The position numbers and the translations under genes were made by a program. Below are positions 7,213-15,688 of a DNA stretch of 32,737 bases, in pieces (the stretch's first letter is position 1; each line of letters begins with the position of its first letter). This DNA is from Pseudonocardia thermophila (GTDB lineage: Bacteria; Actinomycetota; Actinomycetes; Mycobacteriales; Pseudonocardiaceae): positions 1-32,737 of the forward strand of contig NZ_FRAP01000033.1 in the NCBI RefSeq assembly GCF_900142365.1, in the 5' to 3' direction. The notes under the pieces were generated by a model. It saw nothing but the letters and a program-made list of their open reading frames with translations, searched no databases and was not told the DNA's origin.

Positions 7213-9669
7213 TCACGCGGTGCGGGAGTCGACGAGTGCGGCGAGATCGGCCAGCACCGGGGTGGCGGCGATCTCCTTGAGCGTCACGACCCGCCGCGTG
7301 GCGATGGCGAGCTTCACGGCGGTCAGCGACGTGCCGCCGATCTCGTAGAAGTGGTCGGTGCGGCCGATCCTCTCGACCGGGATGTCGAGCACCTTCGCGA
7401 ACGCCTCCGCGAGCATCTCCTCGGTCGGCGTGGCCGGCGGGACGCTCGTGCCGGCGTCCTGTCCGGCCTCGGCCGCGGCCATCGCCCGCAGCGCCTTGGT
7501 GTCGATCTTCCCGTTCGGGGTGAGCGGCATGCGGTCGATCTGGTGCAGCTGTGCCGGGACCATGTACTCGGGCAGCCGCGCACCCAGCCGGACGGCCACG
7601 ATCTCGGGCGCGATCGGTGCGTCGGCGGTGTAGTAGGCGACCAGGTGCTTCGAGCCGTCGGCCCGCTCGGCCACGACGACGGCGCCGTCGCGGACCCCGG
7701 GGACCTCGAGCAGCGCGTTGTCGATCTCGCCGATCTCGATGCGGAACCCGCGGATCTTCACCTGGTTGTCGCGCCGGCCCAGGAACTCCAGCTTGCCGCC
7801 GGGCAGCCAGCGCCCGTAGTCGCCGCCCAGGTAGAGGCGCTCGCCCGGCCGGTGCGGGTCGGTGAGGTAGCACTGGCGGGTGCGCTCGGGGTCGTTGACG
7901 TAACCGCGGCCGACGCAGACGCCGGAGAACGCGATCAGGCCGGGCGCACCCAGCGGCACGGGCTGCAGGTCCTCGTCGAGGACGTAGACGCGGACGTTGC
8001 GCACCGCGCGGCCCAGCGGCACCTTGCCGCCCTCGGGCACCTGCCGCATGACCTCGTGGTTGGTGTCGTCGGAGGTTTCGGTGAGCCCGTAGGCGTTGAC
8101 CAGCGGGACCTGCGGCGCCACCGCGAACCAGCGCTGGATCAGCTCGTGCTTCAGCGCCTCGCCGGTGGCCGAGACGGTGCGCAGGTCGGGCAGCACCGCG
8201 GGGTGCTGCTCCAGGTAGGTCGCCACGACCTCCAGGTAGGACGGCACCAGCTGCAGGACTGCGACTCGGTTGGCGGTGATCTCGGCGACGAACCGCTCGA
8301 CGTCGAGGATCACCTCCTGCGGGACGATCACCGTCCGCCCGCCGACCAGCAGCGCCGACACCAGCTGCCACAGCGAGATGTCGAAGCACTGCGGCGCGGA
8401 CTGGGCCACCACGGCGCCCTCGGCGATGCCGAAGTCCTCGACCTTGGCCAGGAGGTGGTTGAGCATGCCGGCGTGTTCGCACATCGCGCCCTTCGGCTCG
8501 CCGGTGGAGCCGGAGGTGAAGTAGATGTAGGCGAGCTGCTCGGCGTCCACGCGGATGCCGAGGTCGTCGTCGGCGTGCGGCTCGGCGTAGGCCTCGGCGA
8601 ACAGCACCGGCCGGGTCTGGGGGAGATCGGTCAGGGCGGCGCGCAGGGTGGTGTCGCTGCCCGGCTCGGTCAGCGCCAGCTCGCACCCGGCGCGGGACAG
8701 CGTGCGCCCGATCCGGTCGGCCGGGAAGTGCGGCTCGATCGGCAGGTACACCCCGCCGGCCTTGAAGATCGCCAACACGGCCGTCATCCAGTCGAGGTTG
8801 CGCTCGGCGACGACAGCGACGACGCCTTCGCGGCGCAGGCCGCGGGCGAGCAGCGCCCGCGCCAGCCGGTTGGCCCGCGCGTTGAGCTCGCCGTAGGTCA
8901 ACCGGCGGCCCGCGTGCACGGCGGCGATCGCGTCCGGGTGGGCGGCGACCCGCTTCTCGAACAGCTCGTGGAACCGCTCGTCGGGTAGTCCGCGGACCGG
9001 TCCGGCGAACCCGACGAGCTGCAGCTCGCGCTCGGCGGCGGACAGCAGGCTCGCCGGGTGGCCGGTCGGGTCGGCGGCCAGCTGGGCCAGCGCCGTGACG
9101 TGGTAGCCGGCGATCCGGGCGGCGGCCTCGGCGTCGATCAGGTCGGCGCGGTGGCGAACCACGAGCGCGCCGTCGGTGATCGTCACGCGCAGCACGCTGA
9201 ACCCGGACGGGCCGCCCGCGCTGCCGAACGGGTCGAGCTCGATCTCGAACAGCGGTCCGGAGCGCCCCAGCTGCACGGCCAGCGCGTCGACCGGGAAGTC
9301 GGCGTACATCGCCGAGCGCTCGGCGGCCTCGGCGGCGGCGTCGACCAGCTCCTGCCAGGTCGCGCGGCCGGCGCCGGAGCCGACGGTGAGCCGCAGCGGC
9401 AGCGGTTCGGCGTCCGCGGCGGGCAGGTAGCCGGTGGTGATCTCGCGCTCGCCGGACAGCGCCGCGAGCACGACCGCGTGGGCCGCGACCAGCGCGCCGG
9501 GCGTGGCCAGCGTGGCGGCGAGGTCACCCGGGACGGGTTCGACGTGCTCGCCGATGCCGGAGCCGGGGGTCGCGCACCAGCGGGGCGCGGTGGTGAGGCC
9601 GGCTCCGTCCAGGACGTCGAGCCAGTGCTGGCGGCGCGCACCGGGCGAGGTGTCGATGGTGGTGGTCAT
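7213..9669 (-). CDS. NRPS adenylation-carrier protein with degenerate condensation-like N-terminus
   Basis: An 818-residue protein. Residues about 1-225 resemble the C-terminal half of a condensation domain (AHAVVLAALSGEREITTGYL, then FEIELDPFG and RHRADLIDAEAAARIAGYH) but have no HHxxxDG motif. Residues about 235-700 are an adenylation domain: A3 YFTSGSTGEPKG, A4 CFDISLWQ, A5 NAYGLTETSD, A7/A8 LGGDYGRW and GRRDNQVKIRGFRIEIGEID, A10 PLTPNGKID. A carrier domain follows, with the phosphopantetheine serine S781 in YEIGGTSLTAVK. A by-eye specificity code is DIWQSTADDK; two acidic residues late in the pocket would suit a basic side chain such as that of Dap, but this is inference. GGAGG lies 5 nt before the ATG. 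No MbtH gene or phosphopantetheinyl transferase is in the window. Confidence 0.9.
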   Translation of the reverse strand: MTTTIDTSPGARRQHWLDVLDGAGLTTAPRWCATPGSGIGEHVEPVPGDLAATLATPGALVAAHAVVLAALSGEREITTGYLPAADAEPLPLRLTVGSGAGRATWQELVDAAAEAAERSAMYADFPVDALAVQLGRSGPLFEIELDPFGSAGGPSGFSVLRVTITDGALVVRHRADLIDAEAAARIAGYHVTALAQLAADPTGHPASLLSAAERELQLVGFAGPVRGLPDERFHELFEKRVAAHPDAIAAVHAGRRLTYGELNARANRLARALLARGLRREGVVAVVAERNLDWMTAVLAIFKAGGVYLPIEPHFPADRIGRTLSRAGCELALTEPGSDTTLRAALTDLPQTRPVLFAEAYAEPHADDDLGIRVDAEQLAYIYFTSGSTGEPKGAMCEHAGMLNHLLAKVEDFGIAEGAVVAQSAPQCFDISLWQLVSALLVGGRTVIVPQEVILDVERFVAEITANRVAVLQLVPSYLEVVATYLEQHPAVLPDLRTVSATGEALKHELIQRWFAVAPQVPLVNAYGLTETSDDTNHEVMRQVPEGGKVPLGRAVRNVRVYVLDEDLQPVPLGAPGLIAFSGVCVGRGYVNDPERTRQCYLTDPHRPGERLYLGGDYGRWLPGGKLEFLGRRDNQVKIRGFRIEIGEIDNALLEVPGVRDGAVVVAERADGSKHLVAYYTADAPIAPEIVAVRLGARLPEYMVPAQLHQIDRMPLTPNGKIDTKALRAMAAAEAGQDAGTSVPPATPTEEMLAEAFAKVLDIPVERIGRTDHFYEIGGTSLTAVKLAIATRRVVTLKEIAATPVLADLAALVDSRTA

Positions 9670-9702
9670 GTCGTCCTCCGTGCGGTGGTGGTCTGCCGTG
9701 CG

Positions 9703-12700
9703 TCAGAGCCGCGAGAGTGCGTTGCCGAGCGGGTTGATGGGGGACATCTCGACGGTCGGGTTCCCACCCCACCGCGTGTGCGGCGGCATCTCCTCGCCCT
9801 TCATGAGGAAGGAGTCGGCCTCGAGGACCGCGCCGTCACCGATCCGGGTCCCGTAGTGGACGAAGGAGCCCACGCCGAGGGTCACGCCGGAGCCGATGCT
9901 GACGTGGTCGGACTTGAACGCGTCGTTCTCCTGGGAGTGGCACTGGATGACGCTGCGCTCGTTGAACGTGCAGTCGTCGCCGATCGTGACGAACGTGCGC
10001 TCGGTGAGGGAGACGCCGTCGTCGAAGAGCCGCCTGCCCGCCTTCACCCCCAGCGCCCGCCACATGACGGCCTTCAGCGGGGTGCCGTTGAGCAGCTGCA
10101 TGTAGGTGTCCTCGGCGACCTTCCAGTAGCGCTCGTGCCGCCAGAAGGCCCGGTCGTAGATCGACACGCCCTGCGGCCGGTGCGCCGCGAGCCAGCGCAC
10201 GGTCGCGTCGAGGAGGATGAAGTAGCCGAAGGTGAGCAGCACCTCCGCCGCGCCCAGCACCGCGATCGCGGCCGGGCCGAACTGCAGGTGCAGCTCGATC
10301 CCGAGGCGCAGCAGCAGCACCGTCAGCACGGCGAAGATCCACCGGCTCAGCAGCAGCAGCGCGATGCTGACGAGGTTGTGCCGGGCCTTGGCGCGCACGC
10401 CGCGGCGGCGCTCCTCCGGGCCGAGGGCGAGGCGGGCGTCGCGGTCGACGGTGCGCGGGATCTCGAAGCTCGGCGAGCCGAGCAGCCCGACGCCCTGCCG
10501 GACCGGTCCGTCGATCGGCACCATGACCTTCGTCGCGAGCAGGCAGTCGTCGCCGACCCGCGCCCGCGCCGGGTAGAAGATCGCGTTGCCGAGGAAGCTG
10601 TGCGCCCCGATGCGGACCGGCTGCGCCGAGAACGCGTTGGGCGAGTAGTCGGTGTTGAGCATCGTCAGCCCGTCCGCGACGACGGTGCCGCTGCCGATGC
10701 GGCAGAGGAACGGGACGTCGTGCGCGACGGCCGTGCCGAAGTTCGAACCGGTCTGCTCGACGCGGCCGAACTCGTAGCCGATGGCCCGCAGGTAACCGAC
10801 GATGTAGGAGCTGTCGCCGAAGACCCGCGTCGCGAACTTGCTGTTGGTCAGCCGGGTGATGGTGCGCAGCGCCCAGTAGGAGATGCCGTACATCCGCACC
10901 GGCCGGCCGGGCCGCACCAGCACGGAGAGCAGCCGCGGCACGATCGTCATGACCAGCCCGCCGACGAGCATCGTCCCGAAGAACAGCGCGCTGCCCAGGA
11001 TCACGACGTCGAGGTGCAGCGGCACGTGGGTCGCGGCGGTCTCGATGTCGACGAACAGCGCCTGCACCTGCGGCAGCTCGCGGACCAGTAGGACCACCCC
11101 GCCGAGGCCGAGCGGCAGCACGACGCCGAAGAGCAGCACCAGCTGGACGGCGGAGAACCAGAACCGGCGGAACGCACCGCCCGGGAACGCCGGCACACCC
11201 CGGTAGTCGACGGTCGTGGGCTCCGCGGGGGAGCCGTGCCAGCGCTCACCGGGCGGGACCGACTGCCCGGCGTGCAGCGCCGAGCTGTGGCCCAACTGGG
11301 CGCGGTCGCCGACCGAACTGCCGATGTCGAGCACCGTGGCCTCGCCGACGAGCGCCTGCTCGCCGATCGTGACCGGGCCGGTGTGGATCTGGCCGGCCAG
11401 CGCGCGGTAGCCGGTGAACGACGCCGCCTTGCGGACGACGGCCCCGGCCCCGATCGTGATCAGGTCCGTGCACACCGGCACGGTCGGCGAGAGGATCAGC
11501 GCGCCCTTGCCGATCTTCGCCCCCAGCAGGCGCAGGTAGAACGTGTAGAGCGGGGTGCCGACGAACCGCACCAGCGGGTTGGTCCTGATCAGCGTCTTGA
11601 CCAGCCAGAACCGGAAGTAGCGCAGGCTCCAGACCGGGAACTGCGTGGCCTTCCAGCGGCCGACGAGCAGCCACTTCGCCGCGATCGGCAGCAGCACCGT
11701 GGCGAGGAACAACCCGCCGCCGGCGGCAGCCGAGCGCAGGTAGACGTCGAGCACGGTGGGCGCGACGAACACCCACTCGAACGCGACGGCGAACGCGAAG
11801 GTCAGCAGAGCCGGGTAGCCGAGCAGGAACAGCAGCTGCCCGAACCCGCACAACAGGTAGCCCGCGGTGCCGACGGCCTTGCTCTCGGCGGGCGCCGCGA
11901 GCGCGCTGACGACCTGGATCCGCACGGTCTCCGGGTCGAGGTCGGCGCGGCGCAGGGCCCGGTGGCCGGTCGGCTGCGCGGCCGGCGACGGCGCCGCGAA
12001 CGGCGTGCCGACCTGCGGCGACGGCGGTGCGCTGGGCTTCTTCGCGCCCGCTGCGGCCAGCTCGGCGATCGTCGGGGCCTGGTAGATGTCCCGGATCGCG
12101 ACGTTGGGCAGCTCGGGCTTGCTGCGCACCTTGGCGCAGAACCGGGCCATCACCATCGAGTCGGCGCCCAGGTCGTCGAAGAAGTTCGCGGTGGTGGACA
12201 CGGTCGGCACACCGAGGACATCGGCGAGGACCGCGGCGTAGCCGGCCTGCAGGTCGTTCGCCCCACCGGAAGCGCTGCCGGCAGGTGCCGGTGCCGAGGC
12301 CCGCAGCTCGGCAGGTGCCTCGGCCGAGACGGCGCACACGGCCGCACCCGGCCGAGCCTGCGGCATCACCGGCTGCACACCCGGCTGGGCGGGGCGCGGT
12401 GTGGCCGGGCGGGCCGGAGGCTGTGTCGTCGGCTGTGTCGTTGGCCGTGCCGTGGGCCGTGGGGCCTGCGGCACCGGACGCCCGGCGGGCGGCGCGGGCC
12501 GGGTCGCGGGCGGCGGCGTCCGGCGGGCGGCCGGACGAGCGGGACCGGACGGCGGGGCCGGCGGCGTGCGCACGGGCCGGGTCGGCTCGACGGACGGCAG
12601 ATCGGCGGGTGGCAGATCCTTCGGAGCGGGGACCGCGACGGTGGCGTCCGGGTCCTGGCGCTCCATCTTCTGCAGCTGCTCCAGCAGCCCGGCCACCTCG

Positions 12701-12909
12701 TTGCGCAGCCGGCCGACGGCGGCGCGGGCGGCCGAGAGCTCCTCGTCGATGCTGCGGCGGTGGACGACCGTGGTGGCGTCCCCGGTCTGCTGCCCGGCCA
12801 GATCCTCGGCAGCCGGCTCCGCCTCGGCGCGCCTCAGCAGCCGGTGGCGCGGCAGCTCGACGACCCGGGTCTCCTCCTCGTCGGGGACCGGCTCCGCGGA
12901 AGCGTTCAT
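9703..12909 (-). CDS. carrier domain plus Pls/PosA-type membrane terminal domain
   Basis: A 1068-residue protein. The N-terminus is charged, with a short coiled coil (about 50-85: EELSAARAAVGRLRNEVAGL) and a long Pro/Ala/Thr linker. A carrier domain follows, with phosphopantetheine serine S251 in FFDDLGADSMVMARF. The rest, about 310-1068, has three pairs of membrane helices, each followed by a left-handed beta-helix (hexapeptide-repeat) domain. This is the layout of the terminal region of epsilon-poly-lysine synthetase (Pls), where the tandem domains join monomers outside classical condensation chemistry. Unlike Pls there is no adenylation domain in the chain; that function is in the next gene. 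The ATG is 2 nt after the sbnA stop. Probably a membrane synthase that polymerises or couples the activated monomer. Confidence 0.85.
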   Translation of the reverse strand: MNASAEPVPDEEETRVVELPRHRLLRRAEAEPAAEDLAGQQTGDATTVVHRRSIDEELSAARAAVGRLRNEVAGLLEQLQKMERQDPDATVAVPAPKDLPPADLPSVEPTRPVRTPPAPPSGPARPAARRTPPPATRPAPPAGRPVPQAPRPTARPTTQPTTQPPARPATPRPAQPGVQPVMPQARPGAAVCAVSAEAPAELRASAPAPAGSASGGANDLQAGYAAVLADVLGVPTVSTTANFFDDLGADSMVMARFCAKVRSKPELPNVAIRDIYQAPTIAELAAAGAKKPSAPPSPQVGTPFAAPSPAAQPTGHRALRRADLDPETVRIQVVSALAAPAESKAVGTAGYLLCGFGQLLFLLGYPALLTFAFAVAFEWVFVAPTVLDVYLRSAAAGGGLFLATVLLPIAAKWLLVGRWKATQFPVWSLRYFRFWLVKTLIRTNPLVRFVGTPLYTFYLRLLGAKIGKGALILSPTVPVCTDLITIGAGAVVRKAASFTGYRALAGQIHTGPVTIGEQALVGEATVLDIGSSVGDRAQLGHSSALHAGQSVPPGERWHGSPAEPTTVDYRGVPAFPGGAFRRFWFSAVQLVLLFGVVLPLGLGGVVLLVRELPQVQALFVDIETAATHVPLHLDVVILGSALFFGTMLVGGLVMTIVPRLLSVLVRPGRPVRMYGISYWALRTITRLTNSKFATRVFGDSSYIVGYLRAIGYEFGRVEQTGSNFGTAVAHDVPFLCRIGSGTVVADGLTMLNTDYSPNAFSAQPVRIGAHSFLGNAIFYPARARVGDDCLLATKVMVPIDGPVRQGVGLLGSPSFEIPRTVDRDARLALGPEERRRGVRAKARHNLVSIALLLLSRWIFAVLTVLLLRLGIELHLQFGPAAIAVLGAAEVLLTFGYFILLDATVRWLAAHRPQGVSIYDRAFWRHERYWKVAEDTYMQLLNGTPLKAVMWRALGVKAGRRLFDDGVSLTERTFVTIGDDCTFNERSVIQCHSQENDAFKSDHVSIGSGVTLGVGSFVHYGTRIGDGAVLEADSFLMKGEEMPPHTRWGGNPTVEMSPINPLGNALSRL

Positions 12910-12911
12910 CG

Positions 12912-13907
12912 TCACGCCACCCGCATCGGCAGGGTCTCGGCGTCGCCGAGGACACCGGTGCCGTAGGTGTCGGCGACCCAGCCGTCGTGGTAGATCGTGT
13001 CGAGGTAGCGCTCGCCGAAGTCGGGTGAGATCGCGACGGAGGTCAGGCCGGGCGCGCCGTTCTCGGCCAGCCAGCGCAGCGCGCCGCTGACGACGGTGCC
13101 GGTGGAGCCGCCGAACAGGAAACCGTTCGTGGCCATCCGGCGGCACGTGCGGACGGTGTCCTCCTCCTCGACGATCACGACGTCGTCGACGAAGGACTCG
13201 TCCAGCTGATCCGGCACCACGCTGGTGCCGAGGCCGGGGATCATCCGGGGCTTGGCCGGTCCGCCGAAGGTGACCGAGCCGGCGGCGTCGACCGCCACGA
13301 TCCGCACCCGGCGGTGTCCCTCCTCGAACCGCTGGCGGAAGTACCGCGCGCAGCCCATCAGGGTCCCGGTGGTCCCCGCGCCGACGAACAGCACGTCCAG
13401 CTGCGGGAACTCGCGGTCGATGGCCGGGGCGGTGGTGCGCAGGTGCGCGCCCCAGTTGGCCGGGTTCGCGTACTGGTTCAGCCACACGTGCCGGGCGTCG
13501 GCGGCGCACAGCGCCTTCACGTAGTTGATGCGGGCGCCCAGGTAACCGCCGTGCGGATCGGGCACGCGCACCGTGTGGATGCGGGCGCCGAGGGCCTCCA
13601 TGATCCGACGGGTCGCGGGGTTGCAGCGGGTGTCGGTGACGCAGACGAACCCGTAGCCACGGTTGGCCGCGATGACCGCGAGCGCGACGCCGAGGTTGCC
13701 CGACGACGACTCGACGATCACCGAGTCCGGCTCGAGGATCCCTGCCCGCTCAGCGGCCTCGACCATCCCGAGCGCGGCCTTCATCTTCACCGACCCGGCG
13801 AAGTTGAAGCCCTCGATCTTGAGGTACAGACGCCGGCCGAAGGTCGCGCCGAGGTCGACGAACACCTGCTCCGCGCTGAACTCGAGCGGGCTCGAGACGA
13901 CTGCCAT
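12912..13907 (-). CDS. sbnA: SbnA-like PLP-dependent synthase for diaminopropionate
   Basis: A 331-residue member of the cysteine synthase/cystathionine beta-synthase fold. SbnA joins O-phospho-L-serine and L-glutamate to form the adduct that SbnB turns into L-2,3-diaminopropionate. The PLP lysine is K41 in FNFAGSVKMKAA. The phosphate and substrate loops are VESSSGNLGVALA and GAGTTGTLMGCARYF, and FGGSTGTVVSGA lies towards the end. The sequence NFAGSVKMK, in place of the PxxSxKDR of cysteine synthases, and the presence of SbnB in the operon favour SbnA over CysK. An AGGGGG Shine-Dalgarno site lies 6 nt before the ATG. It is the first gene of the operon. Confidence 0.88.
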   Translation of the reverse strand: MAVVSSPLEFSAEQVFVDLGATFGRRLYLKIEGFNFAGSVKMKAALGMVEAAERAGILEPDSVIVESSSGNLGVALAVIAANRGYGFVCVTDTRCNPATRRIMEALGARIHTVRVPDPHGGYLGARINYVKALCAADARHVWLNQYANPANWGAHLRTTAPAIDREFPQLDVLFVGAGTTGTLMGCARYFRQRFEEGHRRVRIVAVDAAGSVTFGGPAKPRMIPGLGTSVVPDQLDESFVDDVVIVEEEDTVRTCRRMATNGFLFGGSTGTVVSGALRWLAENGAPGLTSVAISPDFGERYLDTIYHDGWVADTYGTGVLGDAETLPMRVA

Positions 13908-14115
13908 GACTACCCCCTGTATTCGACGGCCGATACCGAGGTCGTCCTCCCCGACTCCCGAGCACCGTTCTGACGATGGAGACCATCGTGTCGGCGATGC
14001 CGCGACCTGGGCAGTTCCGCGAGGGGCAGTAAGCCGTCGCCCGGGGTAGCACTCATCTACCCATCCGGTAACCCCGCGCGGAGGGTGTCGTCCGCCGTTC
14101 GGGTAGCGTCAGAGC
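13908..14115. promoter_or_regulatory. divergent control region of the Dap operon
   Basis: This 208-nt gap separates sbnA (minus) from a membrane-protein gene (plus). It holds two dyads: ACGATGG-AGA-CCATCGT (13973-13989) and GGGTAG-N7-CTACCC (14044-14062), either of which could be an operator. On the plus strand TAGCGT (14104-14109) lies 6 nt before the GTG at 14116 and is a likely -10 for a leaderless transcript. No clear -10 for sbnA was found. Confidence 0.5.
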
Positions 14116-14481
14116 GTGATCACGGGCCTCGTCGTCGTGCTGTGGGTGGCCACGGCCGCGCTGGCCGTGTACGGCTTGACGCTCGCCGCGCTGAAGCGGC
14201 CCGCCGGCCGTCCGGTACGGATCGCGGTCGGTGTCGTCGTCGTGCTGCTGCTGGTCCAGGCGGTGCTCGCCGGGCTGGCGCTCGCGCAGGGCGTGCAGGT
14301 GCCCGAACCCACCGAGGTGGTCATCTACCTCGTGGTGTCGGTGCTGGTGCTGCCGTTCGTCACGCAGTTCGCGCTGGCGGAGCCCGACAGCCGCTGGGGC
14401 GGTGCGATCGTGGCCGCCGGAGCCATCGCCACCGGGGTCGCCGTGTGGCGGCTGCACGAGCTGTGGGTGCCCATTGGCTGA
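14116..14481 (+). CDS. small four-helix membrane protein
   Basis: A 121-residue protein that is almost entirely membrane helices: ITGLVVVLWVATAALAVYGL, IAVGVVVVLLLVQAVLAGLA, VVIYLVVSVLVLPFVTQFA and GAIVAAGAIATGVAVW. No functional motif is recognised. The GTG start is supported by a TAGCGT box 6 nt upstream. The end overlaps the next gene by 8 nt, and the pair stands just before the Rv1339-like gene, so all three may be one transcript. Function unknown. Confidence 0.75.
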   Translation: MITGLVVVLWVATAALAVYGLTLAALKRPAGRPVRIAVGVVVVLLLVQAVLAGLALAQGVQVPEPTEVVIYLVVSVLVLPFVTQFALAEPDSRWGGAIVAAGAIATGVAVWRLHELWVPIG

Positions 14482-14884
14482 ATCCGCTGCCGAGCGTCCC
14501 GCCACCGCCACCGGGCCGGGGCGGTTGCTCATCGCCGTCTACGGAGTGTTCGCCGTCGCCGCCACCGCGCGCGCCGGGTTCCAGATCGCCACGAAGTTCT
14601 CCGAGGCGCCGGTCTCGTACACGCTCTCGGCGGTCGCTGCCGTCGTCTACGTCCTGGCGACGGTCGCGCTGGCCTCCCGCGGCGCGTTCGCGCGGAGACT
14701 GGCGTGGGCGACCGTCGGGTTCGAGCTGCTCGGGGTGCTGATCGTCGGCACGGTGACCGTGCTCGACCCGGGCGACTTCCCCGCTGACACCGTGTGGTCG
14801 GTGTACGGCCGCGGGTACGGGTTCGTACCCCTGGTGCTGCCGCTCGTCGGTCTGTGGTGGCTGCGCCGCACCCGCGCGGGCTAA
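14474..14884 (+). CDS. small four-helix membrane protein
   Basis: A 136-residue protein if started at the TTG at 14474, which overlaps the previous stop codon. The conserved-looking part begins at GRLLIAVYGVFAVAATARAG, with further helices near YTLSAVAAVVYVLATVALA, WATVGFELLGVLIVGTV and FVPLVLPLVGLWWLRR. No in-frame ATG or GTG is available closer than well inside the upstream gene, so the TTG is the best choice. The stop TAA (14882-14884) is part of the putative -10 box of the next gene. Not recognised as a named family. Function unknown. Confidence 0.7.
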   Translation: MAESAAERPATATGPGRLLIAVYGVFAVAATARAGFQIATKFSEAPVSYTLSAVAAVVYVLATVALASRGAFARRLAWATVGFELLGVLIVGTVTVLDPGDFPADTVWSVYGRGYGFVPLVLPLVGLWWLRRTRAG

Positions 14885-14895
14885 CGTCTCGGCCC

Positions 14896-15684
14896 ATGCG
14901 GCTGACCGTGCTGGGTTGTTCGGGAAGCGGACCGGGCCCCGACTCGCCGGCGTCCGGCTACCTGGTGCAGGCGGGGGACACCGCTGTCACCCTCGACCTC
15001 GGGAACGGCACGTTCGGGGCGCTGCAGCGGTTCCTCGACCCGTGGGCGCTCGACGCCGCGCTGCTCACCCACCTGCACCCCGACCACTGCGCCGACGTCG
15101 CGGCGCTGGTGGTGTGGCGTCGCTACCACCCGCACCCGCCGTTCGACCCCGCGCAGCGCAAGCTTCCCGTCCTCGCCCCCGAGGAGGCCGCCGAGCGGCT
15201 GGCGCGGGCGTACGCGCCGTCGCGGGCGGAGCTGCCCGAGACCGATCTGACGGACGGGTTCGACTTCCGGGTGCTCACCGACGGCGCCGTCACCGCGGTG
15301 GGGGAGGTCACGGTGCGGGCAGCGCGCGTCGACCACCCCGTCGAGGCGTACGCGCTGCGGATCGAGCACGAGGGGCGCGCGCTCGTCTACAGCGGCGACA
15401 CCGGCCCGTCGGCCGGGCTGGTGGAGCTGGCCCGCGGTGCCGACGTGCTGCTGTGCGAAGCGACCTGGCCGCACGTCGTGCCCGGCCGGTGGACCGAGCC
15501 CCCGCCCGGCGTGCACCTGTCCGGCCGGCAGGCGGGTGAGCACGCCGCCGCGGCCGGGGTCGGGCGGCTGCTGCTCACCCACGTGCCGGCGTGGTACGCG
15601 GGCGCGGACCTGCTCGCGGAGGCCACAGAGGTCTTCGATGGACCGGTGGAGGTGGTCGCCCCGGGTGCGGGCTACGCGGTGTGA
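14896..15684 (+). CDS. metallo-beta-lactamase-fold phosphodiesterase (Rv1339-like)
   Basis: A 262-residue MBL-fold hydrolase. The metal-binding motif is THLHPDHCAD (HxHxDH); further ligands are in the ARVDHPVEAY, YSGDTGPS and LLLTHVP regions. The neighbourhood (followed by rph and rdgB) is that of M. tuberculosis Rv1339, which has been described as an atypical cyclic-AMP phosphodiesterase; the same role is inferred here. The ATG is 11 nt after the preceding stop, and TAACGT (14882-14887) could drive a near-leaderless transcript. It converges with the DUF2231 gene, only 4 nt apart. Confidence 0.85.
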   Translation: MRLTVLGCSGSGPGPDSPASGYLVQAGDTAVTLDLGNGTFGALQRFLDPWALDAALLTHLHPDHCADVAALVVWRRYHPHPPFDPAQRKLPVLAPEEAAERLARAYAPSRAELPETDLTDGFDFRVLTDGAVTAVGEVTVRAARVDHPVEAYALRIEHEGRALVYSGDTGPSAGLVELARGADVLLCEATWPHVVPGRWTEPPPGVHLSGRQAGEHAAAAGVGRLLLTHVPAWYAGADLLAEATEVFDGPVEVVAPGAGYAV

Positions 15685-15688
15685 GGAT

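Noticed and set aside
7154..8686. N-terminal extension of the oxygenase through the adenylation gene
   Set aside because: It overlaps the adenylation domain in another frame and has shadow composition; the ATG at 7153 has a good Shine-Dalgarno site.
12910..13509. N-terminal extension of the Pls-like protein through the sbnA gene
   Set aside because: The frame is open but antiparallel to nothing and overlaps the convincing sbnA frame; the ATG at 12909, 2 nt after the sbnA stop, fits an operon start.
12912..13907. Cysteine synthase (CysK/CysM)
   Set aside because: The PLP lysine context (GSVKMK) and the SbnB-like gene in the same operon fit SbnA better; no sulfur-assimilation gene is near.
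13908..13925. SigF-type GGGTA promoter element before sbnA
   Set aside because: The GGGGGTAG there is better explained as the Shine-Dalgarno site, and no GTTT-type -35 element is at the proper distance.
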